A DNA stretch of 32,398 nt, taken from NCBI GenBank assembly GCA_934755305.1, contig CAKVLD010000035.1:1-32398 (forward strand), in the 5' to 3' direction. The notes beneath the pieces are model-generated. The model was not told the origin of the DNA, did not search any database, and saw only the letters and a program-made list of their open reading frames with translations. Of the stretch, positions 7,501 to 15,815 are shown in pieces (position 1 is the first letter of the stretch; the number at the start of each line of letters is the position of its first letter). Source of the DNA: an uncultured Clostridium sp. (GTDB lineage Bacteria; Bacillota; Clostridia; Clostridiales; Clostridiaceae). The position numbers were made by a program, and so were the translations under genes.

Positions 7501-8835
7501 TTATTCAACAATTTCTCCTATTAAAGAAAATGGCTGAGCTCTCTTAATATAAACATTAACTAATTTTCCTACTAATTTTTCATCACCTTCAAAATTTACA
7601 AGCTTGTTATTTCTTGTTCTACCCATAAGCTTAGTTTCATCGTTTTTGCTAGGTCCTTCAACTAACACTTCTACAGTTTTACCTTCGTAAACTTTATTAC
7701 CTTTTATAACGCTTTCGTTTACTGCTGCAACTAATCTGTTAAATCTTTCATGCTTAACATCATCTGGAACTTGATTCTCCATTTTGTCAGCTGGAGTATG
7801 ATTTCTTCTTGAATAAATAAATGTAAATGCTGCATCATATCCAACTTCTTTTACAAGATTTAATGTATCTTCGAAATCCTCTTCTGTTTCTCCAGGGAAA
7901 CCAACAATAATATCAGTAGTTAATGTACAATCTGGAATTTCCTTTTTTATTTTTTCAATCAAACTCATATATTTAGCTCTATCATAATGTCTATTCATTA
8001 TTTTTAATATTCTATCAGAACCACTTTGTACTGGTAAATGAATTTGTTCACAAAGCTTGTCACATTCTTTTATAGCCATTATAACTTCTTCAGTTAAATC
8101 TTTAGGATGAGATGACATAAATCTAACTCTTTCAAGCCCTTCTATTTCATTAACTCTTCTTAAAAGACCAGCAAAGTTAATTTCCTCTTCTAAGCCTTTA
8201 CCATAAGAGTTAACATTTTGTCCAAGTAGAGTTACTTCTTTATAGCCTCTAGCTACTAAATCTCTAATTTCATTTTCTATGTCTTCAGGCTTTCTACTTC
8301 TTTCTCTTCCTCTAACATAAGGAACTACACAATATGTACAGAAATTATTACAACCATACATTATAGTAACAAATCCTTTTACAGAACTTTCTCTATCTAC
8401 AGGGATACCTTCTACTATCTTAGTTTCTTTATCTAATATTTCTTTAACTTGAACACCTTCTGTTTTTACTCTATTTAAATATTCAGGAAATTTATAAGCA
8501 TTATGTGTTCCAAAAATAATATCAACATAAGGGAATTCTTTTAATATCTTATCTGCCATCCCTTGTTGTTGCATCATACAGCCACAAATCCCTATAATAA
8601 GATCTGGATTCTTCTTTTTAAGTTTTTTTAAGTTACCAAGGTTACCATAAACTTTATTTTCAGCATTTTCTCTAACACAGCAAGTATTGAATAATATTAT
8701 TGAAGCTTCTTCCTTTACTTCTGTTCTTGTATATCCAATACTTTTAAGCATACCTGAAAGCTTTTCTGAATCTTCTTCATTCATTTGGCAACCCCATGTT
8801 TCTATAAAATATTTTAATATTCTATTTTCAGTCAT
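7501..8835 (-). CDS. miaB: tRNA-2-methylthio-N6-dimethylallyladenosine synthase MiaB
   Basis: Radical SAM methylthiotransferase that converts i6A37 of tRNAs to ms2i6A37. The 444-residue protein has the three-part layout of the family: an N-terminal UPF0004 domain with auxiliary-cluster cysteines (C16 in ETWGCQMNE, C52 in FNTCCVRE, C86 in CGCMMQQQ), the radical SAM motif C162-x3-C166-x2-C169 (GCNNFCTYC) and a C-terminal TRAM domain (EVLVEG...GRTRNNK...LVNV). I place the start at the ATG at 8833-8835 (MTENRI), because AGGAGG at 8842-8847 lies 6 bases away; the in-frame ATG at 8839-8841 abuts the binding site and is too close. mutS lies downstream in the same orientation but is separated by the SatD/DUF3307 and SNF2 genes, so the usual miaB-mutS neighbourhood is interrupted here. 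Confidence 0.96.
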   Translation of the reverse strand: MTENRILKYFIETWGCQMNEEDSEKLSGMLKSIGYTRTEVKEEASIILFNTCCVRENAENKVYGNLGNLKKLKKKNPDLIIGICGCMMQQQGMADKILKEFPYVDIIFGTHNAYKFPEYLNRVKTEGVQVKEILDKETKIVEGIPVDRESSVKGFVTIMYGCNNFCTYCVVPYVRGRERSRKPEDIENEIRDLVARGYKEVTLLGQNVNSYGKGLEEEINFAGLLRRVNEIEGLERVRFMSSHPKDLTEEVIMAIKECDKLCEQIHLPVQSGSDRILKIMNRHYDRAKYMSLIEKIKKEIPDCTLTTDIIVGFPGETEEDFEDTLNLVKEVGYDAAFTFIYSRRNHTPADKMENQVPDDVKHERFNRLVAAVNESVIKGNKVYEGKTVEVLVEGPSKNDETKLMGRTRNNKLVNFEGDEKLVGKLVNVYIKRAQPFSLIGEIVE

Positions 8836-8995
8836 AAACATCCTCCTAATACTAAAAAGTCCTTTATGTATTATAGCATAATTTACAAATTAAAATAAAG
8901 AGTATATTAATGGTTTATTTATATAATACTATAAAGATAAAAGAATAAAATAAAACATTGGAAAATTAAGTTATAATAATTTATTACTAATTCAA

Positions 8996-9020
8996 AAAGA
9001 GCCTTATAAAAAGACTCTTT
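8996..9020 (-). terminator. Intrinsic terminator of the cotJ operon
   Basis: Arms AAAGAGCCTT and AAGACTCTTT pair over 10 positions (one G-T) around a 5-base loop, with T-rich sequence on the minus-strand 3' side. It lies just past the cotJC stop. Confidence 0.75.
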
Positions 9021-9030
9021 TCTCTATTTA

Positions 9031-9621
9031 TTAATTGCATCTATTTTTCATAATATCAGGAGTACATTTTCCACTATCTTGTACATCCATTAAAGCCTCT
9101 CCAAATCTTTGATAATGAACAACTTCTCTTTGCCTTAAGAATCTCAAAATTTCCTTAATATCTTGGTCGTCAGTTAGATTGATTAGCCATTCGTAAGTTG
9201 CTCTGGCTTTTTGTTCTGCAGCCATATCTTCATGTAAATCAGCTATTACGTCCCCTTTTGCTTGAATATAAGTCGCAGTCCAAGGATTTCCTTGAGCATC
9301 TGAATAATATAACGCTTTACCATGATCTGTATAACGTCCTGCTAATCCAGCTTTTTTTAAATCTTCAATTGAAGCGTTTTCCATAAGTTGATATATCATA
9401 GTAGCTATCATTTCAACATGAGCCATTTCTTCAGTTCCTATATCAGTTAATAATCCTTTTGACTTTCCTGTAGGCATAGTATATCTTTGATTTAAATATC
9501 TTAAAGCGGCGCTTAATTCTCCATCAGGTCCTCCGTATTGAGAAATTAAGAATTTTGCCATTCTAAGATCATTACATTTTAAATTTATTGGATATTCTAA
9601 AGTTTTTACATAATACCACAT
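9031..9621 (-). CDS. cotJC: Spore coat protein CotJC, manganese-catalase-like
   Basis: A 196-residue inner spore-coat protein of the CotJC family, homologous to dimanganese catalases. The four-helix ferritin-like core shows the metal-site pattern: an E in GELSAALRYLNQRY, EEMAHVEMI around residues 65-73, E in AAEQKARATYEWL, and REVVHYQRF. The start is taken as ATG 9619-9621 (MWYYVKTLEYP), 8 bases from AGGAGG at 9630-9635; the in-frame TTG two codons upstream is too close to that site. The binding site overlaps the stop of cotJB, so the three genes form one operon. Role in coat assembly or peroxide protection is known for the family, and expression is expected in the mother cell. Confidence 0.94.
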   Translation of the reverse strand: MWYYVKTLEYPINLKCNDLRMAKFLISQYGGPDGELSAALRYLNQRYTMPTGKSKGLLTDIGTEEMAHVEMIATMIYQLMENASIEDLKKAGLAGRYTDHGKALYYSDAQGNPWTATYIQAKGDVIADLHEDMAAEQKARATYEWLINLTDDQDIKEILRFLRQREVVHYQRFGEALMDVQDSGKCTPDIMKNRCN

Positions 9622-9633
9622 AAACAAATCCTC

Positions 9634-9882
9634 CTATTTATTTTCCCAAGGCCAAGGTTGCTTAGTCCATGCAACTGGATTTACAATACAAGTAGTACCA
9701 AAGTTAGTTAAAGGCCCATAATTCATTTCATATTCATATATTAATTTATCTAATTTAGAAGATATTTTTTCATAATCTTCTTTTGCTTCTTTACATTTTG
9801 GGAAATTATCTAGGTAAAGATTAAGTTCAACAGCAGCAAATTGTATTTTTCGTATTTCATTCATTAATTCTTTGCGATCCAT
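9634..9882 (-). CDS. cotJB: Spore coat protein CotJB
   Basis: An 82-residue protein of the CotJB family, recognised by the N-terminal helical part with AAVELNLYLDNFP, the YEKISSKLDKLI helix and the end PLTNFG...WPWENK rich in aromatic residues. It is incorporated in the spore coat together with CotJA and CotJC. The ATG at 9880-9882 has TAAGGAG upstream. It sits between cotJA (21 bases away) and cotJC (start within 13 bases), as expected for the operon. Confidence 0.92.
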   Translation of the reverse strand: MDRKELMNEIRKIQFAAVELNLYLDNFPKCKEAKEDYEKISSKLDKLIYEYEMNYGPLTNFGTTCIVNPVAWTKQPWPWENK

Positions 9883-9903
9883 CTTTTTACTCCTTATTAT
9901 ATA

Positions 9904-10059
9904 TTAACATCTTTTTTCTTTGTAAGGTCTGTATAAATCTATAAAAATTGTTCCTGCACAAAAACCATCAGTTAATGAAAATAAATTTTCATATTTTTGT
10001 GGTAATATATATGCTCTTGCATATTCAAATTTATCTTTATCACATTTTTTTTCTGTCAT
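9904..10059 (-). CDS. cotJA: Spore-coat-associated protein CotJA
   Basis: A 51-residue CotJA family protein: ARAYILPQKYENLFSL followed by GTIFIDLYRPY. First gene of the cotJABC operon. I choose ATG 10057-10059 (MTEKKC) because GAAGGGA at 10068-10074 lies 8 bases before it. The in-frame ATG at 10087-10089 would add 10 residues but has no ribosome binding site. In Bacillus the operon is transcribed by sigma-E RNA polymerase; a CATACTAT box upstream is consistent with that. Confidence 0.9.
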   Translation of the reverse strand: MTEKKCDKDKFEYARAYILPQKYENLFSLTDGFCAGTIFIDLYRPYKEKRC

Positions 10060-10095
10060 AATTTTCATCCCTTCTTTGTTATCCATCATAATTTT

Positions 10096-10103
10096 ATAGT
10101 ATG
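10096..10103 (-). promoter_or_regulatory. Possible sigma-E -10 box for cotJABC
   Basis: The minus strand reads CATACTAT here, close to the CATACAnT -10 consensus of sigma-E, about 37 bases before the cotJA start. No convincing -35 element was found at the usual distance, so this is tentative. Confidence 0.3.
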
Positions 10104-10201
10104 ATAATTATTAATATTTGTTTCTTATCATTCAAAAAATAAGTAATACTGAATAATTCCTTTAGATTATGTCAATATTTATTCATAAAGGAGAATAATT
10201 G

Positions 10202-10285
10202 ATGAATAGAAAAATATTTTTAATTTTAGACTTAATTACCATGTTATTTTGTATAGTTATATATATAAAAATTATTTTATTGTAA
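10202..10285 (+). CDS. 27-residue single-span membrane peptide
   Basis: A short open reading frame, MNRKIFLILDLITMLFCIVI and then YIKIILL, consisting of a basic N-terminus and one hydrophobic helix. A strong AAAGGAG lies at 10188-10194 with a 7-base gap to the ATG, which is better than chance in this AT-rich DNA. It reads toward the 130-residue gene at 10340, 54 bases downstream, and is divergent from cotJ. It could be a small sporulation or regulatory membrane peptide, or a leader. No family is recognised. Confidence 0.5.
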   Translation: MNRKIFLILDLITMLFCIVIYIKIILL

Positions 10286-10339
10286 TTTTATTTTATAAAA
10301 ATAAGTATTATGCTAATATATGTTGTAGGAGGTGATTAT

Positions 10340-10732
10340 ATGGCTAAAATTTCATCAAAGTATTTAAATATAGAAGGTTTAGGAGTTCTAATAGAATCAT
10401 CTAAAAATACTTCTTGTTTTGATGGAGCTTTAATTATGACTAGCTTTGGTATGATTATAGGTAAAATAAGTCCTGTATTTTCAGAAACTGATGTACCTCA
10501 CGCTGCAGAATTAGTTTATGATTATAAAGAAGAGTATGTTAAAGCTGCTAAAGATTCTGGAGAGACTATTGAAATAATAGGTGATGGAAGTTTACTAGTT
10601 CTAGAAGAGGCTACTATAATATATGGAAATAATACTACAGTAGATATGGATGAGGTAACTATTCATTGTGCAGACGTTATAGGATTCTCTCCTATTAATT
10701 TAGAAAAATTTAAAGCTAAAATATCTAAATAA
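10340..10732 (+). CDS. Conserved-looking hypothetical protein, 130 residues
   Basis: I do not recognise this protein. It starts MAKISSKYLNIEG at 10340, placed by a GGAGGTGA site, although the frame is open further upstream. It is acidic and mostly beta-strand-like: short alternating stretches such as GVLIES, GSLLVLEEATIIYG and VTIHCADVIGFSP suggest a small soluble beta-rich domain. No signal peptide or membrane segment is visible. It lies downstream of a 27-residue membrane peptide and divergent from the spore-coat operon. A perfect 20-base-pair hairpin follows at once. Confidence 0.75.
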   Translation: MAKISSKYLNIEGLGVLIESSKNTSCFDGALIMTSFGMIIGKISPVFSETDVPHAAELVYDYKEEYVKAAKDSGETIEIIGDGSLLVLEEATIIYGNNTTVDMDEVTIHCADVIGFSPINLEKFKAKISK

Positions 10733-10780
10733 TATTTAAAAGGAACAGTTTAGTAAATGCAACTGTTCCTTTTAAATATT
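10731..10780. terminator. Perfect 20-bp bidirectional terminator
   Basis: Arms AATATTTAAAAGGAACAGTT and AACTGTTCCTTTTAAATATT are exact complements around a 10-base loop. The element overlaps the stop codons of both convergent genes, the 130-residue hypothetical on + and the GNAT gene on -, an unusually tight arrangement. Confidence 0.85.
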
Positions 10781-11639
10781 ATTTATGCCATATCCATGTA
10801 GAAAAATCCCCAACATCTCTAAAACCAGCTTTCCTATAAAGAAATTTTGCAGGTAGATTATTATGATCAACTCTTATAAACAACTCATTAATACCTTTAT
10901 TTTTAGCTAAATTAATCAGCTCAATCATAAGAGCTTTACCATATCCCTTTGAACGATAAGATTCAAGTACACCAAAATTAACTACAAAATATACTCCTCT
11001 AGTAAATATGATTTGCCCATATCCTATAGGAATATCATGATCTTTTATAAATAAAGATAGATCTTCAATATAATATTCTTGCTTTTCATCATAATAAATA
11101 TCTTCTACCGATAAAGAAATTCTATTATTATCTTTAAAGATAGCATTTTGAAGAGCACATCTTATTTTAGCATCTTTTTTTGTTTTATATATGCTAAAAG
11201 AAGGAGAAATATTATCTTGAAAAAAATACGGATTTAAATCAGTTAATTTCATCAAATTAGTTAATCGTATTCTATGCATTCCAAGTGTTCTTAAAAGCTT
11301 TAATGTATACTCATTTTCAAAGCAATCGTATGTTAAAGTATTCATTTTTAAAATTAATAATAAATTTTTATTGAAATAAGGCAAATACTCTTCAAGTATA
11401 AATATTTCAGAAATTTTATTAGATTCATATAAAGCCGATTCAGCCCATATAAAACCTATATATTCATTATCTATTTTTATTAAATGTACCATTTTTCTTA
11501 AAAAATATTTATAAATAAATGATTGATTATCATAAAACTTGTAGAAATCCATAGTATATTTAGTTTTATTCTTAGATTCTTTAAGTAGTTTATTAAAAAT
11601 ACTAAATTTATTATTATCTAATTTTTCTATTGATATCAT
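10779..11639 (-). CDS. GNAT family N-acetyltransferase
   Basis: A 286-residue protein whose C-terminal half, about residues 150-286, is a GCN5-related N-acetyltransferase fold. Visible are the beta-4 strand (VVNFGVLESY), the acetyl-CoA pyrophosphate loop RSKGYGKAL (motif A, Q/RxxGxG/A) and the late AKFLYRKAGFRDVG segment (motif B). The N-terminal half is less recognisable and may be a degenerate second GNAT repeat (IDNEYIGFIWAES looks like a beta-bulge pair). The acceptor substrate cannot be told. The ATG has AGAGGTAGG upstream. It lies after the ispH-S1 terminator and appears to be transcribed alone. Confidence 0.88.
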   Translation of the reverse strand: MISIEKLDNNKFSIFNKLLKESKNKTKYTMDFYKFYDNQSFIYKYFLRKMVHLIKIDNEYIGFIWAESALYESNKISEIFILEEYLPYFNKNLLLILKMNTLTYDCFENEYTLKLLRTLGMHRIRLTNLMKLTDLNPYFFQDNISPSFSIYKTKKDAKIRCALQNAIFKDNNRISLSVEDIYYDEKQEYYIEDLSLFIKDHDIPIGYGQIIFTRGVYFVVNFGVLESYRSKGYGKALMIELINLAKNKGINELFIRVDHNNLPAKFLYRKAGFRDVGDFSTWIWHK

Positions 11640-11666
11640 ATATAATCCTACCTCTTTTCGAATAGG

Positions 11667-11700
11667 AAAGAACTCCCTATATATAATATGGGAGTTCTTT
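11667..11700 (-). terminator. Terminator after ispH-S1
   Basis: Arms AAAGAACTCCC and GGGAGTTCTTT are exact complements about a 12-base loop, just downstream of the ispH-S1 stop on the minus strand. The T-tract is short (TTCTTTCC). Confidence 0.7.
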
Positions 11701-11726
11701 AAACTTTAGAATAAAATCTATTTATT

Positions 11727-13634
11727 TTAAACATCTTTCATGCTTAAGCTTATTCTCTTTTGAGATTCATCAACTGAAAGAATAACAGCCTTAACTTCTT
11801 GGCCTATTTCTAATACATCAGATGGCTTTTCTATTCTATCATGACTTATTTTTGATATATGAACTAGTCCATCTAATCCTGCTTCTAATTCAACAAATGC
11901 ACCAAAATCATTTAATCTAACTACTTTACCAAGAACTACAGATCCTTCTGGATACTTTTCAGCAGCATTAGACCATGGTTCTGGAGTTAATTGCTTAATG
12001 CTTAATGATAATTTCTTAGTTTCTTTATCTAATTCAATTATCTTAACATCAATAATATCTCCTGCTTTTAATACATCTTCTGCTTTAGCCACATGTTTCC
12101 AAGAAATTTGAGATAAATGTAGTAAACCATCTACACCATTTACGTTAACAAATGCACCAAAGTTAGTAAATCTCTTTACTTCACCCTTTACTACATCACC
12201 TACATTAAATGATGACCATGCTTTTTCTTCTATTTCAGCTTGCTCTTTTTCTAAAATTACTCTTCTAGATGCTATTATTTTAGCAGGTTTTCCAGTTGAG
12301 AATTCTATTAATTTAACATCAAGATTTTGATTCTTTAACGCTTCTTTATCATTTACAAATCTTATATCTATTTGAGAAGCTGGTATAAATATTCTAGCAC
12401 CTTTATAGTATGAAACTAATCCTTTTTCCTTTATTTCATCTACTTTTACAGTAAATATTGTACCTTCATTAAATAGTTTTTCAAGTTCTTCATAAGCTTC
12501 TTTCTTTTCATATTCTAATCTTGAAAGAACTACATATCCATCAGAATTTTTAAGCTTTATTACTTTAGCTTTAATAGTATCTCCTACAGATAATTTTTCA
12601 GCCATTTCGCTTGGTTCACACATAGCTGTTAATTCTTTAAACGGAATAACCCCATCTGATTTATAACCAACTAAAGAAACTAATATTTCATCTCTAGTCT
12701 TTGAAAGTATTTCGCCTTCAACTTCATCCCCTATTCTAAATCTCTTGTCCATTTCGTCCATTAATTGTAATTGATCTACATTGTTCATTGTGTCTTGCAT
12801 AATATTAATAACCTCCCTAATAATCCAATCTGGCGTAGATGCACCAGCTGTAATGCCAATTCTATCAAAATTTTTATTTTTTATGTACTCTTCTGGTAAT
12901 TCAGAAGCGTTTTCAATGTGAATTGTATTTTTGCAGTTTGTCTTTGCAATTTGATACAATTTAGTTGTGTTTGAACTATGTTTTCCACCAACAACTATCA
13001 TAGCATCAACTCTTTTGGAAAGATCTTCTGCACTCTTTTGTCTTTCATCTGTAGCTAAACATATAGTATTAAAAGTTAAAATTTCATTATTTCCTATATC
13101 ATTTAAATTTTCTACAGTTTTATCCCAATTTGCTTCTTTTTCTGTAGTTTGCGAAACTGCACAAATTTTCTTTGGTAAATGTTCTGGTAAAGTACCATCT
13201 TTAGTTATTGTAGCTTCATTATTGCACCAACCATTTATTCCTACAACTTCAGGATGTTTTTCATCTCCAAGGATAACTATATGGTAACCTTCATTAGAAA
13301 ACTTCTCAACCTTCTTTTGTATATTAGTTACGAAAGGACATGTAGCATTAACAACTATCAATTCTTTTTTTTCAAGTAATTTAACAGTCTCTTTACCAAC
13401 ACCATGAGATCTAATAACTATAACATCATCTTTTGCTAAAGAGTCTATATTTTCTAAACTTATAGCATATATATTATTTTTCTCTAGGTAATTCACAACA
13501 TCCGTGTTATGAATTAGTGGTCCTAAAGTATAGATCTTTTTATTATATTGTTTTTGAATTTTTAATGCTTCTTCTACTGCACGTTGCACGCCAAAGCAAA
13601 AGCCAGCATTTTTTGCTAGTTCAACTGTTCTCAT
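11727..13634 (-). CDS. ispH: Bifunctional IspH (HMB-PP reductase)/ribosomal protein S1
   Basis: A 635-residue fusion typical of clostridia. Residues 1 to about 280 are IspH/LytB, the [4Fe-4S] enzyme that makes IPP and DMAPP in the last step of the MEP pathway: cluster cysteines C13 (GFCFGV), C99 (NATCP) and C192 (NTICLAT), plus active-site H42, H77, H127 and E129 regions (IHNTD, RSHGVG, KHPEV). Residues about 300-635 hold four S1 RNA-binding repeats, for example VGDVVKGEV...FGAFVNVNGVDGLLHLSQIS and VVLGKV...FGAFVELEAGLDGLVHISKIS. The last two repeats are closest to canonical S1. It follows cmk by 32 bases in the same orientation. The S1 part may act in translation initiation, as for stand-alone S1; the reason for the fusion is not known. 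Confidence 0.97.
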   Translation of the reverse strand: MRTVELAKNAGFCFGVQRAVEEALKIQKQYNKKIYTLGPLIHNTDVVNYLEKNNIYAISLENIDSLAKDDVIVIRSHGVGKETVKLLEKKELIVVNATCPFVTNIQKKVEKFSNEGYHIVILGDEKHPEVVGINGWCNNEATITKDGTLPEHLPKKICAVSQTTEKEANWDKTVENLNDIGNNEILTFNTICLATDERQKSAEDLSKRVDAMIVVGGKHSSNTTKLYQIAKTNCKNTIHIENASELPEEYIKNKNFDRIGITAGASTPDWIIREVINIMQDTMNNVDQLQLMDEMDKRFRIGDEVEGEILSKTRDEILVSLVGYKSDGVIPFKELTAMCEPSEMAEKLSVGDTIKAKVIKLKNSDGYVVLSRLEYEKKEAYEELEKLFNEGTIFTVKVDEIKEKGLVSYYKGARIFIPASQIDIRFVNDKEALKNQNLDVKLIEFSTGKPAKIIASRRVILEKEQAEIEEKAWSSFNVGDVVKGEVKRFTNFGAFVNVNGVDGLLHLSQISWKHVAKAEDVLKAGDIIDVKIIELDKETKKLSLSIKQLTPEPWSNAAEKYPEGSVVLGKVVRLNDFGAFVELEAGLDGLVHISKISHDRIEKPSDVLEIGQEVKAVILSVDESQKRISLSMKDV

Positions 13635-13666
13635 AACCGTTTCTCCTGTTATTATATAGAAATTTT

Positions 13667-14323
13667 CTATTTTATTTTAGAAGAGATAACTTTATTTATC
13701 TTATTAGTGACTTCAAGAATATTTAGCCCTGTAGTATCTACTTCTATAGCATCATCTGCCTTTTTTAAAGGATCAGTTTCTCTATGAGTATCTTTATAAT
13801 CTCTTTCTATTATGTCTTTTAAAATCTCATCATAAGAGCATTCTATATTTCTATCTTGTAATTCTTTATAACGTCTATTAGCTCTTTCTTCTGGAGTAGC
13901 AGTTAAGAAAAACTTAAAAGGTGAATCCTTTAATACTACCGTTCCAATATCTCTACCATCCATTATTACATCAAATTCTTTAGACATGTTTCTTTGAAGT
14001 TCTACTAATATCTTTCTAACTTCTGGAATGGATGCATATGCTGAAACCATAGCACTAATTTCAGGCACTGTAATTTTATTTTGAATATTCTCTCCATCTA
14101 AAATTAAATCATCATTTTCAAATTTCATCTTCATTTTTTTAATTAAATTGCATATTTCATCTACATTTTTTGGAGTTAATCCATTTTCCATAGCTTTCAA
14201 AGCAACTGCTCTGTACATAGCACCTGTATTTATATACATTAAATTAAATTGTTTTGCAACTAATTTTGCAATAGTACTTTTTCCTGCTCCTGCAGGTCCA
14301 TCTATAGCAACTGATATTCTCAA
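13667..14323 (-). CDS. cmk: Cytidylate kinase
   Basis: A 218-residue (d)CMP kinase that phosphorylates CMP and dCMP with ATP. The P-loop GPAGAGKST covers residues 9-17; MYINTGAMYRAVAL, the MDGRDIGTVV motif and RANRRYKEL match the family throughout. The start codon is TTG (14321-14323), supported by AGGTGG 9 bases upstream and by the alignment of the N-terminus (MRISVAIDGPAG). It lies between a BaiN/HI0933-type flavoprotein gene and ispH-S1, with short gaps that suggest one operon. The cmk-ispH-S1 order is common in clostridia. Confidence 0.96.
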   Translation of the reverse strand: MRISVAIDGPAGAGKSTIAKLVAKQFNLMYINTGAMYRAVALKAMENGLTPKNVDEICNLIKKMKMKFENDDLILDGENIQNKITVPEISAMVSAYASIPEVRKILVELQRNMSKEFDVIMDGRDIGTVVLKDSPFKFFLTATPEERANRRYKELQDRNIECSYDEILKDIIERDYKDTHRETDPLKKADDAIEVDTTGLNILEVTNKINKVISSKIK

Positions 14324-14393
14324 AGTGAATTTCCACCTTTCTTAATTTCGAACTCTTCTTAAATTATATAATTTTTTACTATTTTCTACAAGC

Positions 14394-15608
14394 TTAAATA
14401 TTTGAGCCAGCTAAAAACCCAGTAGAAAGTGCTATCTGAACATTATATCCACCAGTAAAAGCATCTACATCAATAACTTCTCCCGCAAAAGATAAATTAT
14501 TTATAATTTTTGATTTCATAGTAGATGGATCAATTTCTTTGGTATCTACTCCTCCTGCTGTGACAATAGCTTCATTAATACTTCTAAGTCCCTTAATTTC
14601 CATATGTAAATCCTTAATAAGGCTAACTAATCTTTTTCTTTCTTCTCTAGTAATTTCATTAACCTTTTTATCTTCAGGTATTTCTGAAAACCTTATAATT
14701 AGAGGAATTAATTTTTTAGGTAAAAGCTCATCTAAGGAATTTTTAAAATCTTTATTTATGAATTTATGAAAATCTTTTTGAACTCTCTTGTCTAATTCAA
14801 CTTGTGATAAAGCTGGTTTTAAATCAATAGACAAAGTATAGTTATGATCTTCTTTAACAAATCTACTTCCACTTAATATTAAAGGACCTGATACACCAAA
14901 ATGAGTAAATATCATCTCACCTTGATTATCGTATACAACTTTCTTGCCTTCTTTAATTTTAACAGCAACATTTTTTAAAGAAAGCCCCATCACTTCTTTA
15001 ACCCAAGCATCCTTAATCTCGATAGGAACTAAAGATTGTTTTAAATCTATAATATTGTGGCCTACTTTTTTAGCAAATTTTTGTCCTTCTCCACGAGAGC
15101 CAGTTAATGGATAAGATGCACCACCTGTACAAATTATAAAATGATCACCTTTTATTCTTTCTGATCCATTAACTATTACTTCAGTAATTAAATTATCTTT
15201 AGAAATAATATCTGTAACCTTGTGGTTTAAAAGTATTTTTACATTTGCTTTACTTAAACCATTGGATAATCCACGTATTATATCTGATGATTTATCAGAT
15301 TCAGGAAAAACTCTTCCTCCTCTTTCAACTTTTAATTTAATACCTTCGCTAGCAAAAAAATTCATAGTATCTTCATTAGTATAAGTATAAAGAGAACTAT
15401 ATAGAAAATGAGGATTACCTGGAATATAATCAAAAAACTCTGATATATCCTTAGCATTTGTTACATTACAGCGCCCTTTTCCTGTAATAAATAACTTTTT
15501 TCCTATTCTTTCGTTTCCATCTAAAAGAATAACTTCATGCTCTTTTCCAGCTGTCATAGCTGCCATCATTCCAGCTGGACCAGCACCAATAACAATAACT
15601 TTACTCAT
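14394..15608 (-). CDS. HI0933/BaiN-family FAD-dependent oxidoreductase
   Basis: A 404-residue flavoprotein of the NAD(P)/FAD-dependent HI0933-like family. It opens with a Rossmann FAD site GAGPAGMMAAMTAG and the family hallmark GKKLFITGKGRCNVTN near residues 37-52. CTGGASYPLTGSRGEGQKFA and the C-terminal FAD contact INNLSFAGEVIDVDAFTGGYN complete the pattern. Family members include proteins linked to bile-acid or other substrate reduction, but the reaction here is unknown. The ATG at 15606-15608 lacks a well-spaced ribosome binding site (AAGGTAG is 15-16 bases away; AAAGGAG is about 45 bases away), so translation may be weak or structured. It probably heads the cmk-ispH/S1 transcription unit. 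Confidence 0.92.
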   Translation of the reverse strand: MSKVIVIGAGPAGMMAAMTAGKEHEVILLDGNERIGKKLFITGKGRCNVTNAKDISEFFDYIPGNPHFLYSSLYTYTNEDTMNFFASEGIKLKVERGGRVFPESDKSSDIIRGLSNGLSKANVKILLNHKVTDIISKDNLITEVIVNGSERIKGDHFIICTGGASYPLTGSRGEGQKFAKKVGHNIIDLKQSLVPIEIKDAWVKEVMGLSLKNVAVKIKEGKKVVYDNQGEMIFTHFGVSGPLILSGSRFVKEDHNYTLSIDLKPALSQVELDKRVQKDFHKFINKDFKNSLDELLPKKLIPLIIRFSEIPEDKKVNEITREERKRLVSLIKDLHMEIKGLRSINEAIVTAGGVDTKEIDPSTMKSKIINNLSFAGEVIDVDAFTGGYNVQIALSTGFLAGSNI

Positions 15609-15770
15609 ATGAAAGCTTTATACTACCTTGCTTTAAGCTGTTAGTAGCATCTCCTTTCTTAATATTTTTATATATTATTAATCTTATTTATTTTACTATA
15701 TATATAAAGAAAATGTAAGGTAAAGTTTTTACAGAGATAATATGTTTCGAATAATTTTAAAAATACAAAA

Positions 15771-15810
15771 AAATACTATACCTTCAATAAGTTAAAGATA
15801 TAGTACTTTA
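15771..15810 (-). terminator. Terminator of the exonuclease-BRCT gene
   Basis: On the minus strand AAGTACTATATCTT pairs with AAGGTATAGTATTT around a 10-base loop and runs into seven T residues. It starts a few bases after the stop of the gene ending at 15816. Confidence 0.85.
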
Positions 15811-15815
15811 TTTTT

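Noticed and set aside
8836..8841. miaB start at the upstream ATG (8839-8841).
   Set aside because: It directly abuts AGGAGG; the ATG at 8833-8835 has proper spacing.
10060..10089. cotJA start at the ATG at 10087-10089.
   Set aside because: No ribosome binding site upstream, while GAAGGGA is correctly placed for the ATG at 10057-10059.
12967..13287. A 106-codon open frame on + inside ispH.
   Set aside because: It is antisense to conserved IspH coding sequence, with no ribosome binding site or recognisable protein pattern.
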